The position numbers were made by a program, and so were the translations under genes. A stretch of 64,000 nucleotides of DNA from contig JAUXQH010000082.1 in NCBI GenBank assembly GCA_030685065.1, forward strand, positions 1 to 64,000. The letters are read 5' to 3'. Of this stretch, positions 55,816 through 63,434 are shown piece by piece. The notes beneath the pieces were generated by a model. The model saw nothing but the letters and a program-made list of their open reading frames with translations. It was not told where the DNA came from and searched no databases. The DNA is from Pseudomonadota bacterium (GTDB lineage: Bacteria > Myxococcota_A > UBA796 > SXON01). Each line of letters opens with the position of its first letter. Position 1 is the first letter of the stretch.

Positions 55816-57096
55816 ATGACGACGCGCGGCGAGCAGCCCAGACCTCGGGTGGCCATCGTAGGGCAATGGGACTCCGCCATCGTGGAATCGCTGAAGGGCC
55901 TCTTCCCGACGGTGCACGACTGGACGGGGCGTCGGCAGGTCGACAGGCATGGGAGCGAAGTCGACCTGATCTTGGCCTACAAGACCGAGGGAAAGGTCAT
56001 CGATGCACGGTTGATTCGATGCCATAGTATTTTGTTTGGAGCGTACCCTTTTCAGGGTTTTCAGGCGGATCCCGCGAAGTCCGTGAGCACCTGCAAGACC
56101 CAGACGTTCACGCTCCCGCAGACGTCGCCGAGCCTTCACGCGCTGCGAGAACTGACGCTAGGCGATGACGCCAGAAACTGGCCAGTCCTCACGGCCTCGC
56201 TCGCCGAAGATCAGGGTGCCTTCGATGCCGGAGCGCTCGCCCTCTCGACAGTGCCGGCGAAGGGTGTCTTGGCGACCGTCTGCGTCCGCCCGAGCACAGG
56301 AACCGGTCTGGCCTGGTTGCCGTGGGAGCCGGCTCACGTTCGCGCCTGGGTGACCGCGATCATGGCGGAGTGGGCCCAGCACGATGAGAAGGCGTTCGCG
56401 ACGGTGCGGCCCTGGCGCGAGGGATGGCTCACGCGCGAAGAGGCGTGCCTGGTACGGCGTCGTGCCGAACTACAAGCTGACCGCGAAAGAGCCCTTGCCG
56501 CTGCTGACAAGGCCATGGCGGAGGTAGACGTAGGACTCCTTGAGGCGAGGCACGCCGGGGACCTCGGCTGGCGGTCGATGCTCACCGCGCAGGAGGAGCC
56601 GCTGGTCTCCATCGTCACGATGGCGCTCCAGGCTCTGGGCTTCCGCGTGGAAAACCGAGACCTGGTCAACCCGAAAGGCGGCCTCCGCGAAGATCTCCGG
56701 GTGTGCCTGGACGAGGTGCCCGGCTGGGAGGCGGTTGTCGAGATCAAGGGTTTCAGGCGCAGCGGCGGTAGTTCGGAGGACCTCCGCAAGCTGGAGCGTC
56801 ACGTCAAGCGATATCGCGACGAAAAGGACCGCTGGCCGAACGCGCGGTGGTTCGTCGTGAACGGTCAGTTCGAGACCGCCCCCGCCGCCCGACACCGCGC
56901 GTTCGCGTCCGCGCCGGATGTGCTGCGCGACTTCGGACATGATGACGGCTTGGTGATCGGAACCGTCGACCTGTTCCGGGCGATCGTGGATGACCCCGCC
57001 CGCTTCGGGGAGATTCGAACGCTGCTTGTCGAGGGCAGGGGCGAGTTTCGGTGGCCCCGTCAACCGCCCGACGCTCCCGGCGGCGAGCCGCCGTAG
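55816..57096 (+). CDS. PD-(D/E)XK nuclease-like protein, unknown system
   Basis: A 426-residue cytoplasmic protein. Residues about 206-245 are a charged helix. From about 262 the C-terminal domain reads LVSIVTMALQALGFRVE, then REDLRV (Asp293), then WEAVVEIKGF (Glu309, Lys311), which fits the restriction-endonuclease fold core with its D...ExK ligands. The N-terminal 200 residues are not recognised. GGAGG lies just before the ATG. It sits alone between tRNA-Glu and a truncated tRNA end, in lower-GC DNA, so it may be a defence or mobile-element gene. Confidence 0.6.
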   Translation: MTTRGEQPRPRVAIVGQWDSAIVESLKGLFPTVHDWTGRRQVDRHGSEVDLILAYKTEGKVIDARLIRCHSILFGAYPFQGFQADPAKSVSTCKTQTFTLPQTSPSLHALRELTLGDDARNWPVLTASLAEDQGAFDAGALALSTVPAKGVLATVCVRPSTGTGLAWLPWEPAHVRAWVTAIMAEWAQHDEKAFATVRPWREGWLTREEACLVRRRAELQADRERALAAADKAMAEVDVGLLEARHAGDLGWRSMLTAQEEPLVSIVTMALQALGFRVENRDLVNPKGGLREDLRVCLDEVPGWEAVVEIKGFRRSGGSSEDLRKLERHVKRYRDEKDRWPNARWFVVNGQFETAPAARHRAFASAPDVLRDFGHDDGLVIGTVDLFRAIVDDPARFGEIRTLLVEGRGEFRWPRQPPDAPGGEPP

Positions 57097-57156
57097 CGAG
57101 TGCCCTCGGCACCGACGCAGCGGGCCTCACGCGAGGAAGGAGGCCGCGCGGGGCGC

Positions 57157-57181
57157 GGTTCGACTCCCGCCCCGTCCACCA
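57157..57181 (+). other. Truncated tRNA 3' end (possible att scar)
   Basis: GGTTCGACTCCCGCCCCGTCCACCA-type sequence: a T-loop, T-stem 3' half, acceptor 3' strand and CCA, with no matching 5' half upstream (no GGACGGG, no anticodon arm). It is not a copy of the Lys or Glu tRNA here. This is what remains when an element integrates at a tRNA gene. Confidence 0.5.
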
Positions 57182-57300
57182 TCACGCCGTGAGGCCACTC
57201 GGTGAGTAGCCGGTCGGCGTTCGTAGCTTTGGCCTTCGCGCGCGTGGCGAGTCTTTCTGGCCGAGCGGGGGGTGTTGCAGTTCTGTCGCCCTCTCCTCGG

Positions 57301-58614
57301 TCAAGCCGCCTGGACGGGCACGAACGGCGACCTTGTGAACCCGCCCTCGGAGGGGCGCCGCCGCGGAAGGCCACGGGCGGTCAGGTCGCGTAGGGGCACG
57401 TCGGCACCGAAGATGGCCGCAAGCACCCGGTAACAGCAGGTCGTCAACCAACCCTCGGCGTCCACGAGCCGCTGACGTTCCTCCATGGTCCCATCCCGGT
57501 CGTCGAGGAGGCCGCCGTCGTGCGCCAGTCGGTTCCGGAACCGGGAAAGGTCCGAGCGTTCCCCGTCCTGACCCCCGGTAAGGATGCCGCGGCCGAGGAG
57601 GCGCTCAACAGTCTGGAGGTTCTGGCTGATCTGATTGCTCCGGGGCGCCCCCCTCGCGCGGCACACGCCGATGAGGAGACGCTCGATCGCGTTCACCAGA
57701 TCCCGGCAGCGAATCTCCGGCTCGGCCTGACCGGGCGCGTTCTCCAGGTAGAGCAAGGCAACTTCGAGGCCGAGCATAGGGCCCCACTCGTCCCACGACC
57801 GCAGGCCGGCCGCGACCCACTCGGCCAGATCCCGATGGCCTCCCTCCATGGCAACCCGTCCCACGGGCATCGGGCAGCCGGTGTCGTGGACCTTGCCGCG
57901 GGGGCGCCACTCCGAGGCGAGCCACCGGGCCCGCTCGGGGGCGAAAGCGTCCCAGCCCGCGACGTCGATCGGGCACCCCACGGCACTACCGAGGACGAGA
58001 GTGAAGGGCCAGATAAGGTTCCACCACGCGTCCGTCCCCGGCGTCGCTGGCCCCATTACCGTGAAGGTCCCGACTTCGGCCCACGGCGCCGCCTCGCGCA
58101 CTCCTCGCTCCGGTTCGCGAAGGACGAACGTGTGTCCGCGCCATGCGATCGGCAGCCCGGCTATCCCCCCGGTCGCCGCAGATCCGGCGGGGAACAGGTA
58201 GTGTCGCAACCCCCGCCCGATGTGGTGGACGTCCACCACGGCGTCGTCCGGAACCACCTCAGCCCCGACACGACACCGGTGCATGAGGTACTCGCCCTCG
58301 ATCGGCACCGGTGACCGCGACATGCTGTAGGGACACTGCCGGATGGCCCGGATGTGCGATCCCAGGATGGTGAGGTCGCCAGCTCGCGCCGTTGCGCGGC
58401 GGTCAGGCATCGGGAACAACTCGCCGTGCACGGGCCCGCCGGGCTGGGTGAGGGTCCGAATGACGTCGAACCCGCTGCCGTGGAATTCCCCCGCGAACGT
58501 GAGTGTTGGACCCAAGGGGGTGAGCAGCGAGACCCGTCCGGCGCCCTGCGCCACGAGACCGTCCGCGAACTCGACTTCGGCATCAATGACGTCGACCGAT
58601 AGCGGGGGTCTCAT
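57301..58614 (-). CDS. HEPN-domain protein, ApeA-like layout, coupled to an HNH nuclease
   Basis: A 437-residue protein. The N-terminal ~240 residues are beta-rich with many Gly/Trp turns. The C-terminal ~160 are helical and contain RNRLAH at 360-365, the Rx4H ribonuclease motif of HEPN domains. The layout recalls the ApeA family of anti-phage HEPN proteins, but that link is by eye only. The ATG at 58614 overlaps the stop of the HNH gene (ATGA), so the two are translationally coupled. The likely role is RNA cleavage in response to phage; no toxin/antitoxin partner other than the HNH gene is adjacent. Confidence 0.62.
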   Translation of the reverse strand: MRPPLSVDVIDAEVEFADGLVAQGAGRVSLLTPLGPTLTFAGEFHGSGFDVIRTLTQPGGPVHGELFPMPDRRATARAGDLTILGSHIRAIRQCPYSMSRSPVPIEGEYLMHRCRVGAEVVPDDAVVDVHHIGRGLRHYLFPAGSAATGGIAGLPIAWRGHTFVLREPERGVREAAPWAEVGTFTVMGPATPGTDAWWNLIWPFTLVLGSAVGCPIDVAGWDAFAPERARWLASEWRPRGKVHDTGCPMPVGRVAMEGGHRDLAEWVAAGLRSWDEWGPMLGLEVALLYLENAPGQAEPEIRCRDLVNAIERLLIGVCRARGAPRSNQISQNLQTVERLLGRGILTGGQDGERSDLSRFRNRLAHDGGLLDDRDGTMEERQRLVDAEGWLTTCCYRVLAAIFGADVPLRDLTARGLPRRRPSEGGFTRSPFVPVQAA

Positions 58615-59471
58615 CTCGCCTCGCGGTGGAAAATGTGGGGAGTCACGTCCCATCGGCCGGAGGCGACGATGCCGTTGCCCCGGACTGGGACATCCACCGC
58701 GGACGGCGTGCCGCTCATGGGATCGGCTCCGTCATGGCGGATGGACAAGCGGAACGAGCTCCAGAGTTCGAGCACGAGCCCGTCGCGCACGAGAACGACC
58801 GCCCACGCCGGCGTGAGTCCTTCACCGCCGGGGACGGGGGCCATATGCCAGGGGATCGGCGTCCCCTGAGCGCGGGGCCGGTGGAGGTTCGCCCGGTGCG
58901 GGTCCAAGTCCGGGACGAGGGCCGCGTCACGTCCGAGGTGCGCGGCCACCGTTGCGAGCAGCAGCTTGGACAGGAACGCGGAGACCCGATCTGACGGAGC
59001 CGTCGGGAGGTCCACCGACCACCTGGCTACTGGATCGCCGAGTTCAACTCGCGGAACCGCCCGGTTCGGGGTGCCGGCAACCGTTCGCACGCTGAACGTC
59101 GCGGGGCCGTTCTCATCCGACAGGCGGAGCTTCGTGTGCCGAGGCAGCTGCCACGTGCTGGCCCCGCGCTTGCCGGGAACGCCCAGCATCATCCGCAGGG
59201 CGCCGACGCCGGCGCTTGTAAACGGCGCGTCCACAACGCTGCCCAGCCGGTTGTTGCAGGGGTCGCACACGAACCCCAGCGGCAGCATCCAGTCAGGGTT
59301 TCCGAGGGACTCGGGGAGGACGTGTTCGCGCCCGATGGCGTCGGCGGCGGAACCACGGCAGTAAACGCAGGAGTCCTCCACGTAGCCCTCGCTTCGAGCC
59401 GGCTGCCCCTGGGTCCGCAGCCCGCGCGGGTTCCTAGCCCCCCGCACGTCGAGCGACAATGCGGCCGGCAT
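58611..59471 (-). CDS. HNH endonuclease
   Basis: A 286-residue protein. The nuclease is at the N-terminus: CVYC (35-38), GREHVLPESLG with Glu-His at 49-50, and VCDPCNNRLG (69-76), a zinc-bound HNH core. The remaining 200 residues are unrecognised and may recognise a ligand or target. ATG at 59471 is used; a GTG thirty codons later (VEDSC) with a weak SD is an alternative start. Its stop overlaps the HEPN gene start, so this is a two-gene module. Confidence 0.8.
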   Translation of the reverse strand: MPAALSLDVRGARNPRGLRTQGQPARSEGYVEDSCVYCRGSAADAIGREHVLPESLGNPDWMLPLGFVCDPCNNRLGSVVDAPFTSAGVGALRMMLGVPGKRGASTWQLPRHTKLRLSDENGPATFSVRTVAGTPNRAVPRVELGDPVARWSVDLPTAPSDRVSAFLSKLLLATVAAHLGRDAALVPDLDPHRANLHRPRAQGTPIPWHMAPVPGGEGLTPAWAVVLVRDGLVLELWSSFRLSIRHDGADPMSGTPSAVDVPVRGNGIVASGRWDVTPHIFHREAR

Positions 59472-59592
59472 CTCGATAGATGCGAGGCGTTGCCACCGTG
59501 GCGGACGCCGGACCGGAGACCCGATCGTCGCATCCGCCTTCGCCGAAGGCCGGAACGGCCGCCCACCGGATAGTTCGCCACCGGCACGTCAG

Positions 59593-60066
59593 TCACTCCA
59601 CGCTGAAGCCGGCCTCCCACGTGCCGGAGCTCGTTTCCACGGTGCACGACACGGTTACTCCGCTGGCCTCGGACGGGATGGTGGCCGTGAGGTAGATCGT
59701 CCCCGCCTCGCCGCCGCTGAACTCAGCCGGGAACGAGAGCACGATTGACCCGTCGCGAGCGCGGACCTCAACGCCGGCCCAGGCCTCCGTGCACGTCCAC
59801 GCACAGATCGCCCCAGAGCCTAGGATCGTGTAGCCGTCAAAGATCGAGCTGTTTTCGTACGCCTCCCAAAAGACTCCGTCCCATGCGGACGCGAGGTCGC
59901 CCGACTCTGGGGAGCAGAGGTTGGCCTCGGCTGTGTCACCCCCGATGTCCGTGTCGCTGTCTGCCGTGTCACCGGGCGCCGGGCCCCGGGCTCCATCAGA
60001 TGGGGTTCGGGCGTCGCGGTCGAGGCAGGCGACGAGGACAAGCGGGATCAGGAAGCGTGTGTGCAT
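59593..60066 (-). CDS. Small lipoprotein
   Basis: 157 residues. The ATG at 60066 gives a signal with lipobox LVAC (Cys14). A short Asp/Thr/Gly-rich linker (DTADSDTDIGGDTAE) leads to a beta-rich Cys-containing domain of about 105 residues. The linker style is that of the other stalked lipoproteins in the window, so this gene belongs to the host rather than to a distant donor. Function unknown. Confidence 0.65.
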   Translation of the reverse strand: MHTRFLIPLVLVACLDRDARTPSDGARGPAPGDTADSDTDIGGDTAEANLCSPESGDLASAWDGVFWEAYENSSIFDGYTILGSGAICAWTCTEAWAGVEVRARDGSIVLSFPAEFSGGEAGTIYLTATIPSEASGVTVSCTVETSSGTWEAGFSVE

Positions 60067-60189
60067 GAGGGTGCCCCGGCGTCTCACCAGCGGCCCGGAG
60101 CCGCAAGGCCCGTGGACGCAGCGGCGAGTGGGGCTGCGGCGCCGCCGGGAGCGAGCGCGAGGGTCAGCGCGGTGAGCGCCCCGCGGGGG

Positions 60190-60747
60190 TTACCCCTCAT
60201 GCAGCCCCTCGATTCGGGAGAAGTACGCCGTTACGAACGCGCGCGCCTCCGCGACGACGGCAAGGAGGATCCCCGTCTCCGTCTCGATCCCGCCGACGGC
60301 GGCCTGGTAGGACAAGGCCGCGCCGGCGAGCCGCTCGTAGAACTCGTACTTGGCCCCGGCGTCGCCGCACGGCCCGAGGATGGGCTGCATCTTGCGGATG
60401 AGCCGACCGATCGCATGGGCATGCGGAGTCACAACCGTCAGCGGATCCGGCCTCCAGTCGTGAGGGTCCGGGGGCGCGGCGCAGGTCGCGAAGATGACCC
60501 CCGCTCCGCCCCAGCCCTGCGTGTCCCACTTGGCGCGCTTCCGCGCGCGGGGCGCCCGTGCGGTGCCGGCCCAGCGCTCTACCTCGCTGAGACCGGCGAG
60601 CATCTCGCCGAACGTGAGCTCGGCGCGATCGTCCTGGTGGGCGCGGCGTGTGCCCACCGTGTCGCTGGGATCGGCCTCTCCGGGTACGGAGAGAGTCGGA
60701 GGTTTGCGTGTGCGAAGGCCGGATCGGGGCGAGGCGGTCGGGATCAC
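60190..60747 (-). CDS. Unknown protein, divergent from an XRE regulator
   Basis: About 185 residues from a GTG at 60747 with GGAG upstream; a start inside at the LTFGEMLAGLSEVERW region is also possible. It has a basic patch (RARKRAK), then KWDTQGWGGAGVIF, and ends in a helical stretch. No signal or membrane helix. No family recognised. It is divergent from the HTH gene at 60861, as phage or island control modules often are. Confidence 0.5.
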   Translation of the reverse strand: MIPTASPRSGLRTRKPPTLSVPGEADPSDTVGTRRAHQDDRAELTFGEMLAGLSEVERWAGTARAPRARKRAKWDTQGWGGAGVIFATCAAPPDPHDWRPDPLTVVTPHAHAIGRLIRKMQPILGPCGDAGAKYEFYERLAGAALSYQAAVGGIETETGILLAVVAEARAFVTAYFSRIEGLHEG

Positions 60748-60783
60748 TGTAGGGCTCCAACGAGCCCCAACAGTATACCCGCT

Positions 60784-60860
60784 GCGGCCAGCGCATGGCC
60801 GCGTTGCGGGCTGTACCGCCGCCGTCGCATTGCCCATGCTCCGCCCGCAGGAAGCGGAGC
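60784..60860 (+). promoter_or_regulatory. Two inverted repeats before the XRE gene
   Basis: GCGGCCA and TGGCCGC (60784-60802) and GCTCCGC and GCGGAGC (60838-60860) are perfect 7-bp arms. The second holds the ribosome binding site and touches the ATG, so it could hide the site in an RNA hairpin or serve as the autoregulator's operator. Confidence 0.45.
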
Positions 60861-61193
60861 ATGGCGAACACGATCAACTCGCGCGTCGGGGAGCGCGTCA
60901 GGCGCCTCCGAACCGCGCGCGGGCTCACACAAGCGGAGCTCGCGGAGAAGGCGCTGCTCGCCACGCAAACCCTCAGCCGAGTAGAGCGCGGGGACCAGGG
61001 AGCGTCGCTGGAGTCGCTTGAGAGGATCGCGGTGGCGCTCGGAGAGCCGATCGCGGCGCTCTTCGAGTTCAAGGGGGAGGGCAAGGCAGTCCCCGGTCCG
61101 GCGAAGGCGATGGCAGAGGCGATGCCAGCCGATCCGAAGGAACTACGGCGTCGACTGGAGAGGGCCTTCGGGGTGCTGGCTGGGGACGAGTAG
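60861..61193 (+). CDS. XRE-family HTH transcriptional regulator
   Basis: 110 residues. The HTH is at the N-terminus: VGERVRRLRTARGLTQAELA, then SRVERGDQGASLESLERIAV. A short helical tail follows (PKELRRRLERAFGVL). Probably an autoregulated repressor controlling the divergent gene at 60747. ATG preceded by GGAAGCGGAG. Confidence 0.88.
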   Translation: MANTINSRVGERVRRLRTARGLTQAELAEKALLATQTLSRVERGDQGASLESLERIAVALGEPIAALFEFKGEGKAVPGPAKAMAEAMPADPKELRRRLERAFGVLAGDE

Positions 61194-61753
61194 CGCGCGC
61201 CTCGGGACTCCGCGCCGACGACGGGCACGTGGCGGCGAGCGTGTGGAGGGTGACGAGGTCAACCAGCGACGACGGATCGGGGGGTGCATCCCTCGAACCG
61301 CGCAAGAGGCGTGGCACCACCGATTCTCCCCCATCTCCCGCGGCGCATAGCGGGGGACAGCTTGTGGACAAGCGTGGCGCGATCTGTGCACAACGTGTGG
61401 ACACAAAGTGTAGTGTGACACGTCGTCGGAAACCCCAAGATGTGGTGGTCCAAGCTTGACCCCGGCCGAGTGGCCGCCATAGACTGGTGGGGGCAAGTGA
61501 TCGGAAAGACTCAGCATTCACGACGGGGGACAACACCGCGAACAGGCTCTCGCCCAGCACGTCAGAAACGAGGAAGGCCCGGGAAGGCAGCTAACCTTTC
61601 CGAGCCCCCCGGATAATCCGCCTTGAATCCAGCTTGACGCCAGATCAACGACCGCGACCACCCTCTGCTGGGACAAATGTCGCTCGTTGCTGATGAGGAG
61701 TCAAGCCCTCGTAGAGGCCACTGCTCAATCATCCGCAATGGAGCTCAACATCG
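61194..61753. other. Gap with TTGTGGACAA-type site cluster
   Basis: No gene seen. CTTGTGGACAAG (61361-61372), TGTGCACA (61385-61392), GTGTGGACAC (61395-61404) and GTGTGACAC near 61413 are packed in 60 bp. The first contains TTGTCCACA on the minus strand, a DnaA-box form of GC-rich bacteria. It could be an origin-like site or an operator cluster. Confidence 0.45.
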
Positions 61754-61921
61754 ATGGCCTCTTCATCTCGCCCCCCAAGGGCCCCCGTACGTCCGCCTCG
61801 CCCCGAGGATGAGGGACTGCCCCTCATCTACACCCGGTTCATCACCGTGCGGGGCCGCCGCATCTACCACCCCAGCGGGGGTGTCTTCTGCTTCCCGGAT
61901 CGTCGGGGGCTGAAGAAGTAG
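61754..61921 (+). CDS. Small basic protein (55 aa), unknown
   Basis: ATG at 61754 with GGAG about nine bases before. The ordered part reads GLPLIYTRFITVRGRRIYHP and then FCFPDRRGLKK. A strong hairpin terminator follows 8 bp after the stop, which supports a real gene. No family recognised; small basic proteins of this kind are common in islands and phages. Confidence 0.6.
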   Translation: MASSSRPPRAPVRPPRPEDEGLPLIYTRFITVRGRRIYHPSGGVFCFPDRRGLKK

Positions 61922-61928
61922 CGGCTCA

Positions 61929-61965
61929 GCCCCCGGTCTAGGCGACTAGGCCGGGGGCCTTCTTC
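61929..61965 (+). terminator. Strong hairpin terminator
   Basis: GCCCCCGGTCTAG pairs with CTAGGCCGGGGGC (one G-U pair) around a GCGA loop, then CTTCTTCCCC. 13-bp stem. Confidence 0.75.
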
Positions 61966-62143
61966 CCCCGCGGGGATCGAATAGACCCTGGCTGATGCAC
62001 GGGTGCACGGATCATGCGACCTGAGAGCTACGTTGAGTAGCTTCGGAGCGCCGACCCGGGCGACTTCTGGAGGCACTTCGGTGCCACCGTATAGAATGGT
62101 GCCTGAAGGCGCACCGCCAGAAGGATCGACGAGCCACTGGAAG

Positions 62144-62785
62144 TCACTTCGCTCGCCGCGCGTCCGCGAAGACGTGGGCCAGGGCGCCAACGCAAGAAGC
62201 CAGGAGATGGTCGTCATCCAGGCTCATGCCCTTGTCGGCGAACACTGCGCTGAAGAGGACGGCGACGCGGGAAGGACGGCGTTCAAGCCATTCAGCCGTT
62301 TGCTGTAGTAGAGCATTCGGCGCCGGGTTGGCGCTCGCGAAAGCCGCTTGACGGATGACCGAGGCGAGGCGTAGCTCCGGCGGAAGGCTCTCCGTCATCG
62401 GCATATCTTCCGTCTCTTCCATGAGTTTTCGCGCCGCGGGGTCCAGGTCTACGAGATCCATCCAGGGGGTGAGCTCGCGACGGGCCACATTCCATGCAGC
62501 CTCGGCATCCTCCCGCGTTCCCCCGCACGCCTTGACCTCTCCCACGAAGTCCAGAAGCACATCCGTGAGGTGAGCGCGCCGCATTGATTCCTCGTCGACC
62601 CCCAGGGCGCTCGCGAGCGCGGGCAGCCGCTCATGAGCAAGCCGCTTCCTGCCGCCTTCGAGCGCGCTGACCATCGAGGGAGCGATCCGAAGGCGCCGCG
62701 CCAGATCTGAGACAGTGACCCCCCGTCCGTGATTGTGCAGCAAGGCCCGGTGTTTGCGAACGAACGAAGCGAGGTAAGCGCCCAT
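62144..62785 (-). CDS. HTH (XRE-like) regulator with helical C-terminus
   Basis: 213 residues. HTH near 20-75: VTVSDLARRLRIAPSMVSAL and then GRKRLAHERLPALASALG. The remaining 140 residues are helical and acidic, perhaps an oligomerisation or ligand domain. It is divergent from the ribbon-helix-helix gene, so the two may share operators. ATG at 62785. Confidence 0.8.
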   Translation of the reverse strand: MGAYLASFVRKHRALLHNHGRGVTVSDLARRLRIAPSMVSALEGGRKRLAHERLPALASALGVDEESMRRAHLTDVLLDFVGEVKACGGTREDAEAAWNVARRELTPWMDLVDLDPAARKLMEETEDMPMTESLPPELRLASVIRQAAFASANPAPNALLQQTAEWLERRPSRVAVLFSAVFADKGMSLDDDHLLASCVGALAHVFADARRAK

Positions 62786-62796
62786 GAAATCCCCCG

Positions 62797-63093
62797 ATGC
62801 TGTTCCGTGCCCCGCACGATATCACCATCCTGGTCCAAGTTTCAATACTTACATGGTGGTTGCGGGCACGTAGAACACAGTATCTTTGGGTTGTTCCAGA
62901 GGTTTCCCTGAACACCCCCCGTCGCATTCAGCGCACGCTGACCCTCCCGTTCGACCTCGTGAGTCGTGTCGATGACCTCGCAAGGCGCGACCGGCGCTCT
63001 CGTTCCTCGATGGTGCAGTTGCTCGTCGAGCGAGGACTGGCACCTTCTCCGGTCGAGGTGCCACCAAGTCTGCCGCTGGCGGTAGACCGATGA
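62797..63093 (+). CDS. Ribbon-helix-helix (CopG/Arc-like) small regulator
   Basis: The C-terminal 55 residues (RTLTLPFDLVSRVDDLARRD, then SRSSMVQLLVERGL) fit an RHH DNA-binding fold: a short strand, then two helices. From ATG 62797 the protein is 98 residues, but the N-terminal 35 look like promoter DNA. A CTG at 62908 with AGAGG five bases upstream would start right before the fold. Its stop overlaps the next ATG (ATGA), as in RHH antitoxin operons, though the partner is not a known toxin. Confidence 0.6.
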   Translation: MLFRAPHDITILVQVSILTWWLRARRTQYLWVVPEVSLNTPRRIQRTLTLPFDLVSRVDDLARRDRRSRSSMVQLLVERGLAPSPVEVPPSLPLAVDR

Positions 63094-63344
63094 ACGCCGA
63101 CCTCACCGTGGACCACATCCTCGCGGAGGCGGAAGCCCGACTCCGTGCGCAAACTGAGGCCTGTGACCTCGCCGATGGCGGCGTAGCGTGCCGGGTCCTT
63201 GGGGCGGCCGCTGACGTACTCGGCGCTACGCGCGCGGCACTCGTTGGAGCGGTTTCCGAGCCGGGCAAACAGGGCGCCGTCGATGGCACACCCATAGCTG
63301 CGCACCAGGATGCCCCTGCCGTGTCCCCGGCGCCCAACCCCTGA
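63090..63344 (+). CDS. Small partner of the RHH gene, unknown
   Basis: 84 residues, coupled by ATGA to the RHH gene. The first half is helical (TVDHILAEAEARLRAQTEAC), the second low-complexity Pro/Ala. No toxin motif recognised. Confidence 0.5.
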   Translation: MNADLTVDHILAEAEARLRAQTEACDLADGGVACRVLGAAADVLGATRAALVGAVSEPGKQGAVDGTPIAAHQDAPAVSPAPNP

Positions 63345-63434
63345 AACGAAGATGTCGGCGCGCTCTCCCAAGCGACGCCGACATCGAGCAGCCCTCCATG
63401 AGGGCCGCGTCCACCACCGAGGAGCAAGCTCGGG

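Noticed and set aside
57157..57181. A complete tRNA gene
   Set aside because: Only the T-arm 3' side, acceptor strand and CCA are there; the 5' acceptor, D-arm and anticodon arm are missing.
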